40,062 bases of DNA. It comes from Phycisphaerales bacterium. GTDB taxonomy: Bacteria > Planctomycetota > Phycisphaerae > Phycisphaerales > UBA1924. Location of the stretch: positions 1-40,062 of the forward strand of contig JAJDDG010000032.1 of assembly GCA_029260435.1 (NCBI GenBank), written 5' to 3'. The translations under genes were made by a program, and so were the position numbers. Shown here in pieces: positions 16,373 to 23,115 of this stretch (the stretch's first letter is position 1; every line of letters starts with the position of its first letter). A model generated the notes under the pieces. That model was not told where the DNA came from. It did no database searches and saw nothing but the letters and a program-made list of their open reading frames with translations.

Positions 16373-16536
16373 GTTGCAAAGTGCTGCGCAGCGGGGTGCT
16401 GATTCGCTTGTTTTCAATCGAAGCCGCTCGGCGGTGCGCATTTCAGATACGCACCCGGCTGGTGCGCTCGAATGCGGGCGGTTACGCCCGGCGCAGATTG
16501 CGCCACATGCAGGTGGATAATGCCCTGGTGAGGTTA

Positions 16537-16566
16537 TTGACTTCCCCCTCCCCCCGGTACTATAAG
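16537..16566 (+). promoter_or_regulatory. Promoter of the prepilin cassette (leaderless)
   Basis: TTGACT (16537-16542), 18-base spacer, TATAAG (16561-16566): the best sigma-70-like promoter in the window. The -10 element ends six bases before the prepilin ATG at 16573, so transcription should begin at or within a base or two of the start codon. No Shine-Dalgarno sequence is possible in such a transcript. Confidence 0.7.
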
Positions 16567-16572
16567 ACGTTC

Positions 16573-17310
16573 ATGCAGAAGCTCACGAATCGAGCATCGG
16601 GGGGATTTACGATCATCGAACTGCTCGTCGTGATTGGGGTCATGACGATTCTGCTCGGTGTGATTATTGGAGCCATCTCGGGCAGTCGTAATGCAGTGAA
16701 TACCACACAAGTGTTGTCTGAACTTCGGCAATCACAGATGCTCTTTGTCGATTACCTGCGGGTGTATGACGATTTATTTCCTACCGTTGACGCTGATTTC
16801 GATGACAACGGCGATGTCGTGCAACTGATCCGGATGGATTTCGAGGACGGCACGTTCCTGGCGATCCACTACTTTGACCAGGCTGCGCACTGGCCGGCGG
16901 TGCTGGCGACGAAGGGGTATATGGCGGAGGAACTGCTGACGCACGCGAGCGCGGGGACGGAGGATCGCCCGTTCTTTGCGCAGCGGTCAACCTATTGGTA
17001 CGGGCACGCGTTTATTACTGCGCCGGAGTACTGGATGCGCTCGGACGGGCAGACAGTCTACAACTGGCGTCCGAGCCGGGGATCGCAGGTTCGGTATCCG
17101 GGGAGGAAGGCGCTGCTGTTTGATATGGCGGCGATGCAGGGAGTTGGCGCGGGCAAACGCGATACGGCTGCGGCGGTGTTCATGGACGGGCACGCGGTTT
17201 CTGTTCGCAAAGAGGAGCTGACTGAGCCGGGGGTGAACAGCATGTATTTTGGGGGCACACAATTTCCGATGCTGACGACGGCGGACGGGGTGTACGGGAG
17301 GGATGTGTAG
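16573..17310 (+). CDS. Type II secretion/type IV prepilin-like protein
   Basis: A 245-residue protein with a prepilin signal: basic leader MQKLTNRASGG, then FTIIELLVVIGVMTILLGVI. Peptidase cleavage is expected after the second Gly, with Glu5 conserved. The rest is a globular pseudopilin head rich in aromatic residues; it has the GHAVSV-type late strand common in planctomycete prepilins (DGHAVSVRKEEL). Planctomycetes encode many such proteins outside complete pilus operons; the role of this one is unknown. ATG 16573 is chosen because the frame upstream is non-coding and the promoter ends at 16566. It is followed by two small exported-protein genes on the same strand. Confidence 0.85.
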   Translation: MQKLTNRASGGFTIIELLVVIGVMTILLGVIIGAISGSRNAVNTTQVLSELRQSQMLFVDYLRVYDDLFPTVDADFDDNGDVVQLIRMDFEDGTFLAIHYFDQAAHWPAVLATKGYMAEELLTHASAGTEDRPFFAQRSTYWYGHAFITAPEYWMRSDGQTVYNWRPSRGSQVRYPGRKALLFDMAAMQGVGAGKRDTAAAVFMDGHAVSVRKEELTEPGVNSMYFGGTQFPMLTTADGVYGRDV

Positions 17311-17349
17311 AACATTGCAAACATTTGCTTTCTCGACAGGAGAACAAAG

Positions 17350-17649
17350 ATGTCCAACACGCGGATTCCGGCACTGTTCGGTGTTATTGCTGCGCTCGCG
17401 ACGCCGAGTGCGATCGACCAGTATATGGTTGATGCCTGCTGTCTTGAGCAGCCGCTGTTTTGTGCGATTGAAGACGAAGATGGGACGCACTTCAAGATAT
17501 GCCCGGGCGGAGTGTGCTGCCTCGGGATCAACGCTGAAACCCAGTCAGCCGTGTGGGGGTGCTGCCCGGAGCATTGCAATTTTTACTCAACACAAGATGG
17601 GGCCATCCACTACGAGTGCGTTGGTTGGCCTTCGTACTGGAGTCCCTAA
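17350..17649 (+). CDS. Small cysteine-rich exported protein, unknown
   Basis: A 99-residue protein with ten cysteines in the mature part, three as CC pairs (DACCLEQ, GVCCLG, WGCCPEHC), so disulfide-bonded outside the cytoplasm. The N-terminus (IPALFGVIAALATPSA) looks like a short signal peptide. ATG 17350 follows AGGAG at normal spacing, which supports a real gene. I recognise no family; knottin-like or metal-binding folds are possible. It lies 39 bases after the prepilin gene and 40 before the next, so the three form a probable operon. Its job may be tied to the pseudopilin, for example as a cap, toxin-like peptide or scaffold; this is inference only. Confidence 0.65.
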   Translation: MSNTRIPALFGVIAALATPSAIDQYMVDACCLEQPLFCAIEDEDGTHFKICPGGVCCLGINAETQSAVWGCCPEHCNFYSTQDGAIHYECVGWPSYWSP

Positions 17650-17689
17650 CTCTGCAATAAGTCAGAAGGCATCAACACGGATTGCACAA

Positions 17690-18406
17690 ATGAAAAACAT
17701 CATCGTAGTGGGCGGCTTTGTTGTCTTGATCTTCGGCGTTGCAACGGTGTTCTGGGTGAAGCGTGATATTCACGCGACGTCTATGGGCCAGCGAGATCAG
17801 GGCCAAGGGGATCAATCGGTATTACGACAGCGAGATTACAGCGATCTCGAAGAGGCGATCGGGCTTGCGTGCCTTGAGTTGGAGATTGAACTGAGTGAGG
17901 CGCAGATTGATTTACTCAGTACGTCTACTATCACCTTTGTTGGCGGGTGGGAGTCTGGTGATCCGTATGCATATATACAGGCGATCGAGAGTTTGGGTGG
18001 TGTATTACGCGAGCGATATACAGAGGCGGATGTTGTTCAACGATGGGGCGGATCGGCGACATCCTTTCCGTGGACACGGTTCGAACCGGACTCGCTGCGT
18101 GTTGTTCGTCCTGTTGTGCGAAAAGGTGGGGGTAGGGTTTATCCCGGATCTCTGATAGAAGGAGAGGTCATCACCCAGATGATCCGGCGGATGTTTGATT
18201 ATGGCATCACCGGGAAAGAGATCGGGCCGGAGTCGGAGAGGACGGAGGTTTATATTCAGGTTCTCGCACGAGATCCCGATGGTACACCGGCTTGTCTCAC
18301 ATTGATATTTATTTGGCATGATGCGAGCGAGATGTGGATCCCGGGTTCGACATTGTTTGTGGAAGCACCAAAGGCGGCGGGCGCACCGCTGCACGTGGTG
18401 TATTAG
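17690..18406 (+). CDS. Membrane-anchored protein, unknown
   Basis: A 238-residue protein with one N-terminal membrane anchor (MKNIIVVGGFVVLIFGVATVF) followed by WVKRD and an outward domain rich in Glu, Gly and beta-prone segments (PVVRKGGGRVYPGSLIEGEV, EVYIQVLARDPDG, ACLTLIFIWHDASEMW). No family is recognised. The start ATG at 17690 is the one that opens the hydrophobic anchor; no strong ribosome-binding site is seen. It is the third gene of the prepilin cassette. Its base composition is more AT-rich than the rest of the window, as for the Cys-rich gene, which fits accessory DNA. Confidence 0.65.
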   Translation: MKNIIVVGGFVVLIFGVATVFWVKRDIHATSMGQRDQGQGDQSVLRQRDYSDLEEAIGLACLELEIELSEAQIDLLSTSTITFVGGWESGDPYAYIQAIESLGGVLRERYTEADVVQRWGGSATSFPWTRFEPDSLRVVRPVVRKGGGRVYPGSLIEGEVITQMIRRMFDYGITGKEIGPESERTEVYIQVLARDPDGTPACLTLIFIWHDASEMWIPGSTLFVEAPKAAGAPLHVVY

Positions 18407-18409
18407 CGT

Positions 18410-18928
18410 TCACCACCCGAAGATGTGGCGGAAGAAGCCGTCGCCGGCGGCGGCGAATGAGCCGGTGGTGAGGTTGGCGTCGTCCACGATTTCGTCGTAG
18501 TACTCCAGATCGGTCACGACGCTCGCCTGGAGAACCTGATCGCTTTCGGAGATCTCGCCTGTGGATTCATCGACGGTGTAGTTCTGCAGGATGCCGAGCC
18601 CGACGGGATCGCCCCCGATGTGCCACTGCCCGCCGAGGGGGGTGGCGGCGAACCAGTCGTCCGGATCCACGTAGTTCTCCCATCTCGGGGGCAGCTCGCC
18701 CGGTGCGGGAGAGACGGGGTAGTGCCCTTCGCGGAAGCGATAGATTTCGGCGGCGTTGATGAAGGTGCGGGCGTTTGCCTGGAAGGCGGCGATCCGGGCG
18801 CGGGCGACGATCCAGTGTGCGGCGTAGGTGACGAGAGCGGCGAGAACTCCCAGGATCACGACGACGGCGAGCATCTCGACAAGGGAGTACCCCCTGTTGG
18901 GCAGGGTGGCGGTCCTGAGATTCCCCAT
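18410..18928 (-). CDS. Prepilin-like protein (GspG/pseudopilin type)
   Basis: A 172-residue protein with leader MGNLRTATLPNRG and hydrophobic stretch YSLVEMLAVVVILGVLAALV, a class III prepilin signal with Glu5. The following ARIAAFQANARTFINAAEIYRFREGHYP is the N-terminal helix and first turn of GspG-like pseudopilins, and the later text (PPRWENYVDPDDW, GGQWHIGGDP) fits their C-terminal sheet. It would be assembled by a type II secretion or pilus-like machine encoded elsewhere. It is convergent with the membrane-anchored gene, three bases apart. The ribosome-binding site is weak. Confidence 0.82.
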   Translation of the reverse strand: MGNLRTATLPNRGYSLVEMLAVVVILGVLAALVTYAAHWIVARARIAAFQANARTFINAAEIYRFREGHYPVSPAPGELPPRWENYVDPDDWFAATPLGGQWHIGGDPVGLGILQNYTVDESTGEISESDQVLQASVVTDLEYYDEIVDDANLTTGSFAAAGDGFFRHIFGW

Positions 18929-19341
18929 GCGCGGCCTCGTCAGCGGTCGCCTCCAGGTTCAGTATGCGATACGGGGAGGAGGTTGGTGCGGGATACATTT
19001 GAAACAGGGTTGGGGATGCGGGTTGTATGACTTGGTGGGGCGTGGATTGGATGAACCTTGCCGGATTACCGATAAAGGGGTAGCTTGAACATGTAGCCGC
19101 GGGTCCGCGGCGGTTTGAGCATTGACTTTTTCGGAGCCGAACCCTGAACAGGTTCTCTCAATTCGCGCGAGTTCGTCCGTTGGACGTGGTTGCTGCGCGG
19201 TTGCTCCGGGAGCGGTCTTGCTGTTGCGCTCTGAGTTCATTTTCATGATTCCGAGCGTTCACGTTTATTTTCTGAGTTGGTCCTGCACGCTCGTCAATGT
19301 GGCGTGTGCGGGGCAATCCCTGCGGTAGCAGGAGGAGGTTG
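18929..19341. other. 413-base region upstream of infC
   Basis: Divergent gap between the minus-strand pseudopilin and infC. A compact inverted repeat GCCGCGG-GT-CCGCGGC lies at 19096-19111, and TTGACT (19123-19128) could be a -35 element, but no convincing -10 follows. A possible 68-codon frame starting TTG ends at 19328, just before the infC ribosome-binding site; I do not consider it a gene. The infC promoter must lie here. Confidence 0.5.
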
Positions 19342-20022
19342 ATCATCGCCAGGCGTTTCTACAGATCCCCGGGACCGGTACGCAAGACCCGGGTCAATCA
19401 CGAGATCAGGCTGAGCCCGATCATGCTTATCGACCACACCGGCCGCCAGGTTGGCGAGATCGAAACGCGTGAAGCGCAGCAGATGGCGGACGAGGCGGGA
19501 TTGGATCTGGTCGAGATCCAGCCGAACGTGCGTCCCCCGCTGTGCAAGATCATGGATTACGGGAAGTACAAGTACGACCAGGGCAAGAAAGAGCGGAGCC
19601 AGAAGGCGGCGGGCAAGGGCAACGAGATGAAAGAGGTTCGTCTTGGTCGCTCGATCAAGATCGATCCGCACGATGTTGGCATCCGCGTCAACAAAGCGCG
19701 CGGCTTCCTGATGGACGGGCACAAGGTGCTGTTGGTCCAGCAGTTCCGCGGGCGCGAGATGGCGCACCGCGAGTTGGGCGTGAACCGCCTGCGCGAGATC
19801 TGCAAGGTTCTGGAGGATGTGGCGAAGGTCGAGGTGGCGCCCAAGACGATGGGTCGGCGGATGAGCCTGATCCTTGCTCCGGATAAGCAGAAGATCGAAG
19901 GGATCAAGCGGAAGATCGCACGGGATAAAGCCAGGGCCGAGAGGGAAGCTGCCCAGGAAGCGGAACCCGCTCCTGTTCAGGAAGCGGCCCCTGCTGAGGC
20001 TCCGGCGGTCGAGGAGAGCTGA
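19342..20022 (+). CDS. infC: Translation initiation factor IF-3, ATC start
   Basis: A protein of about 226 residues that binds the 30S subunit and checks the start codon and initiator tRNA. The N domain (RVNHEIRLSPIMLIDHTGRQ, AQQMADEAGLDLVEIQPN, PPLCKIMDYGKYKYD) and C domain (EVRLGRSIKIDPHDVGIRV, RELGVNRLREICKVLED) are complete; an unusual Ala/Glu/Pro-rich tail of about 40 residues follows. A very strong ribosome-binding site (AGGAGGAGG, 19330-19338) is followed by TTG then ATCATC. I place the start at ATC 19342 (or 19345), matching the rare-codon autoregulation known for infC elsewhere. ATG 19297 is in frame but has no ribosome-binding site. The usual rpmI-rplT genes do not follow. Confidence 0.92.
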   Translation: MIARRFYRSPGPVRKTRVNHEIRLSPIMLIDHTGRQVGEIETREAQQMADEAGLDLVEIQPNVRPPLCKIMDYGKYKYDQGKKERSQKAAGKGNEMKEVRLGRSIKIDPHDVGIRVNKARGFLMDGHKVLLVQQFRGREMAHRELGVNRLREICKVLEDVAKVEVAPKTMGRRMSLILAPDKQKIEGIKRKIARDKARAEREAAQEAEPAPVQEAAPAEAPAVEES

Positions 20023-20100
20023 TCTCGGACGTTGGCTGGTCTCTGCGCGAGGCAAGAGTCGCTCTAGATTCAGGCCGATATCCGCACGCGAGGTGCTCAC

Positions 20101-20862
20101 GTGCGGATTGCGTTGTTGTCTGACATCCACGGGAATCTCGAGGCGCTGGAGGCCGTGCTCCATGGCGTTTGCGGCGTCGGTGTGGACATGACGGTTTGTC
20201 TGGGGGACGTGGTTGGGTATGGGCCCGACCCGGTTGCGTGCATGGAGTTGGTGGCGGCGCACGCGGATTTGTGCATCCTCGGGAATCACGACGAGGCGCT
20301 GATCAATCCGAACACGGCGTGGGACTTCAACGCGCGGGCGCTAGCGTCGCTCGCGGTCACGCGGCGGCTCGTGCCGCAGAGCGCGCTGACATTGCTTACG
20401 AGCTACCGGCGGTGGTCGAGCATTGAGGATTTGGTGACGTTTACGCACGGTGCGTTTGGCCCGAGCCCGTATTCCTATCTGCGATCACCGAGCGGGGCGG
20501 TGGAATCATTCGAGCATCTGCCGACGGCGATCGGTGTGGTGGGGCATACGCATCTTCCGAGTGTGTTCATGTGTGACGATGCGCGGATCGGGGTGCGCCC
20601 GGATGCGAGTGAGATTCGCGCAGGGGTGATCTCCGACGAGTCACGGCGGCGGCTGCCAGAGGGGGGGCGTTTGATTCTGAATCCGGGGTCGGTTGGTCAG
20701 CCGCGGGACGGGAACCCGCACGCGAGTTGGGGCGTGCTGGACCTTGGGCGGCGGACTTTTGGGGTGCAGCGCGAGGCGTACGACGTGAAGGCGACAGAGT
20801 TCAAGATGCACAATCTTGGGCTGCCGAGCGAGCACTCGGCGCGGCTGAAGATCGGGGCGTAG
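20101..20862 (+). CDS. Metallophosphoesterase (calcineurin-like, YfcE/MJ0936 type)
   Basis: A 253-residue two-metal phosphoesterase. All blocks are visible: SDIHGNLEAL (Asp, His), CLGDVVGYGPDP, LGNHDEAL, THGAF, VVGHTHLPSVF and LNPGSVGQPRDG. The GYGPDP and GSVGQPRDG forms are typical of the small YfcE/YvnB-like group, active on phosphodiesters or nucleotides; the natural substrate is not known. GTG 20101 follows GCGAGG. It lies 78 bases after infC on the same strand and may share its transcript. Confidence 0.9.
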   Translation: MRIALLSDIHGNLEALEAVLHGVCGVGVDMTVCLGDVVGYGPDPVACMELVAAHADLCILGNHDEALINPNTAWDFNARALASLAVTRRLVPQSALTLLTSYRRWSSIEDLVTFTHGAFGPSPYSYLRSPSGAVESFEHLPTAIGVVGHTHLPSVFMCDDARIGVRPDASEIRAGVISDESRRRLPEGGRLILNPGSVGQPRDGNPHASWGVLDLGRRTFGVQREAYDVKATEFKMHNLGLPSEHSARLKIGA

Positions 20863-20909
20863 GGGAAGGCATCAGGCAATAGGAAGAGAAAAGCAACGAA
20901 GGGGAAGAG

Positions 20910-20935
20910 CACTGATCCGCCACGGCGGATCAGTG
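20910..20935. repeat. Intergenic palindrome, 12-bp stem
   Basis: CACTGATCCGCC and GGCGGATCAGTG form a perfect stem with a two-base loop. It lies between convergent genes and has no T-run, so it looks like a REP-type palindromic unit rather than a standard terminator; it could still stop or protect both transcripts. Confidence 0.65.
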
Positions 20936-20960
20936 GCACGGGAGAGAAACTGAGAGAAGA

Positions 20961-20985
20961 CATGCTCAAGCTACGCTTGAGCATG
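20961..20985. repeat. Intergenic palindrome, 11-bp stem
   Basis: CATGCTCAAGC and GCTTGAGCATG form a perfect stem with loop TAC, 25 bases after the first palindrome and 27 bases before the MATE stop codon. Same interpretation; the two stems differ in sequence, so they belong to different repeat families. Confidence 0.65.
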
Positions 20986-21012
20986 GCACCCAGAGGGGAA
21001 CAACGGGAAGAA

Positions 21013-22590
21013 TCAGACTTTGATTTTGGTCCAAGCGTTGCTGGCGAAGCGGGTCATGAACATGGCGCAGCGGATAATGATCTCGCCGCAGAGCCCGAAC
21101 CAGACGCCGACGATGGGCGGGATATTCAAAGCTGCGAGCGGAGCGGGGTTCTCGATGGTGGTGTTTTCGGTGATGTTGAGATCGATCCCGGAGAAGAGCC
21201 ACGCGAGTGGGAGACGGATGAGATAGGTGGAGATGATGGTGAGGGTGAGGACGACCTTGGTATCGCCCACGCCTCGGAGGACGGAGCGGACAACGATGAC
21301 GATGGCGAACGGGATCTGGATGAGCGCGCAGACGCGGAGGAGTTTGGGGGCGAGTTCGAGGTGCATGGGCTGGCGGGAGAAGACGCCGACGATCTGCTGG
21401 GGGAAGAACCAGAACGCGAAACCGAAGGCGAGCATGATTGCGGTGGCGATCATGGCGCAGCGCATTGCTGCCTTGCGGGCCATGTCTGGTTGATTTGCCC
21501 CGATGTGCTGCCCGGCGAGTGTTGCGGCTGCCATGCCCATCGCGAAGCCGGGGAGGAAGCTGAAGGCTTCGATGCGAACGGCGACGACATGGACGCCGAG
21601 CATGCCGGGGACTGCCATCATGTTGACGAGGATGATGATTGCGAAGTTGCCGAACCAGAGCCCGAGTGTTTCGAATGCGTTTGGCAGGCCCACGCGGACG
21701 AGGCGGCGCATGGTGGAGGGTTGGAAGCGGAGTCGGCGCGGGCGGAGGCGCAGGCCATGGGATCCTCGGAAGAGGATGACTATGACAATCGCGGCGCCGG
21801 TGATCCATGCGACGAGGGTGCCGATGGCGATGCCGGCGATGCCCATGTCGAGTGAGAGTGGGTTGGCGAGGATGAGGCGTTCATTGAGCGAGCCGTCGTC
21901 GGAGACGGATGTGATCACCCAGTCCACGCCGGCGCTTGCGAAGGAAGTTGCCATGTTGACGGCGTTGACGACCATCATGATGAGGAGGGGTTTGAATGCG
22001 TCGCCCGCGGCGCGGAGGGATGAGGTGGCGACGACGAGGACGGTGACGGCGGGGATGCCGAATGAGGTGATGCGGAGGTACTGGGCGGCGAGGCGTTGCG
22101 CGTCGGGGGTGTTGGTGAGGGCGTCGGCGATGGCGGGTGCGAGGGAATAAATGATTGCTGTGATGATGAAGCCGCTTATGAACGCGGCGATGATGCCCTG
22201 AGCGAGCGCGGCGCCGGCGAAGGCGAGGTGCCCTTTGGCGACGGCGCGGGAGATGAGGGCGGTTGCGCCGACACCGAGCGCCATGCCGATGAGGTTGATG
22301 AGCCACATGAGGTAGGAGGCGACACCGACGGCGTCTGTCGCGGCTTCTGAGATGCCTGCGGCGAGGGAGGTGTCTACCAGCCCGACGAGGGATTGCAGGA
22401 AGGAACTGGCGAGGATGGGCCAGGAGAGGATCCAGATTGCCTGCCACATGGAGAGCCCGGCGAGGCGGCCCGCGCGGATACCCTCGATTGGTTTTTTGGG
22501 GTCTTCGGGTGCGTCGAGGTGGATGATCTCGGCGGCGGACTGGTCGAGCCCGGGGTCGGTGATCTCGATGTCTTTGGACTCGTCTGGCAC
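21013..22590 (-). CDS. MATE family efflux transporter
   Basis: A 525-residue membrane protein with twelve helices after a 45-residue charged N-terminal tail. MATE features: ILSWPILASSFLQSLVGLVDT in helix 1, GVGATALISRAVAKG, RITSFGIPAVTVLVVATSSL, then the repeat in the second half (LVRVGLPNAFETLGLWFGNF, VAVRIEAFSFLPGFAMGMAA, GQHIGANQPDMARKAA). It would export cationic drugs or metabolites with sodium or proton. GTG 22590 follows GGAG with six-base spacing. It is the last gene in the minus-strand block containing murE, murF and mraY. A lipid-II flippase role (MurJ is in the same superfamily) is possible from position but the sequence reads as MATE. Confidence 0.88.
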   Translation of the reverse strand: MPDESKDIEITDPGLDQSAAEIIHLDAPEDPKKPIEGIRAGRLAGLSMWQAIWILSWPILASSFLQSLVGLVDTSLAAGISEAATDAVGVASYLMWLINLIGMALGVGATALISRAVAKGHLAFAGAALAQGIIAAFISGFIITAIIYSLAPAIADALTNTPDAQRLAAQYLRITSFGIPAVTVLVVATSSLRAAGDAFKPLLIMMVVNAVNMATSFASAGVDWVITSVSDDGSLNERLILANPLSLDMGIAGIAIGTLVAWITGAAIVIVILFRGSHGLRLRPRRLRFQPSTMRRLVRVGLPNAFETLGLWFGNFAIIILVNMMAVPGMLGVHVVAVRIEAFSFLPGFAMGMAAATLAGQHIGANQPDMARKAAMRCAMIATAIMLAFGFAFWFFPQQIVGVFSRQPMHLELAPKLLRVCALIQIPFAIVIVVRSVLRGVGDTKVVLTLTIISTYLIRLPLAWLFSGIDLNITENTTIENPAPLAALNIPPIVGVWFGLCGEIIIRCAMFMTRFASNAWTKIKV

Positions 22591-22652
22591 GCACGGCTCC
22601 TGATCGCGCCGTGCGCGGGGAGGCGGATGCTAGGCGGGGGGGGCGTCTTCGG

Positions 22653-23111
22653 CTAGCGGCGGCTCGGATCGTTGTGAGGATATGGCTCGTCGAGGATCCA
22701 CGGTGCCATGAAGGAGAAACAAACATCGATCTGACGATCGCGGAACTCATTGTTCAAAGAAGGAGGGCCATTCTGATTAACATTCACGAAATTCGGTTCG
22801 CCTGAATGACCGTGTTTTAATACACGACCGCGCGCGATGTAATCCAAGGAGTACCGAATCTCGTCGTCATACCGAATCGAAGTCGCATCGTCTGGCTTGC
22901 GGTGGTCGATGCCTAATCGAGCAAGTTCATCCTGCACTTCTTTGGGAATCAGATCATCTATCTGAGGGGCGAGGTTCTGACATGGTAAGCATCCGCATTT
23001 ATCAAAGAGAAGCGGTCGTGTCTTGTAGCCGATGCGAGTCGTTTCCAGATCAACGCGCACTTTGCATCTGAACAGTTCGATCTGGGTCCATTTTGAATCT
23101 GGGATCCACAT
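22653..23111 (-). CDS. Hypothetical protein downstream of mraY
   Basis: A 152-residue, probably cytoplasmic protein beginning MWIPDSKWTQIELFRCKVRV. It has a compact cysteine cluster (KCGCLPCQN) followed by a helical segment PKEVQDELARLGIDHRKPDD, then a beta-rich C-terminal half. The cysteine cluster could bind zinc. I do not recognise the family. ATG 23111 is four bases beyond the mraY stop, so it may be co-transcribed, but its codon use is more AT-rich than mraY, suggesting a later arrival. Confidence 0.6.
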   Translation of the reverse strand: MWIPDSKWTQIELFRCKVRVDLETTRIGYKTRPLLFDKCGCLPCQNLAPQIDDLIPKEVQDELARLGIDHRKPDDATSIRYDDEIRYSLDYIARGRVLKHGHSGEPNFVNVNQNGPPSLNNEFRDRQIDVCFSFMAPWILDEPYPHNDPSRR

Positions 23112-23115
23112 GCGA

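Noticed and set aside
16512..16520. GGTGGATAA, one base from a DnaA box, close to the skew switch
   Set aside because: Single near-match; no cluster of boxes or AT-rich unwinding region in 16305-16572, so I do not call an origin there.
19122..19328. Frame of 68 codons ending just before the infC ribosome-binding site
   Set aside because: TTG start without ribosome-binding site, no regulatory codon run and no terminator; likely chance.
21013..22590. Reading the MATE protein as a MurJ lipid II flippase because of its place after mraY
   Set aside because: Twelve-helix MATE repeats and motifs fit better; position alone is weak evidence.
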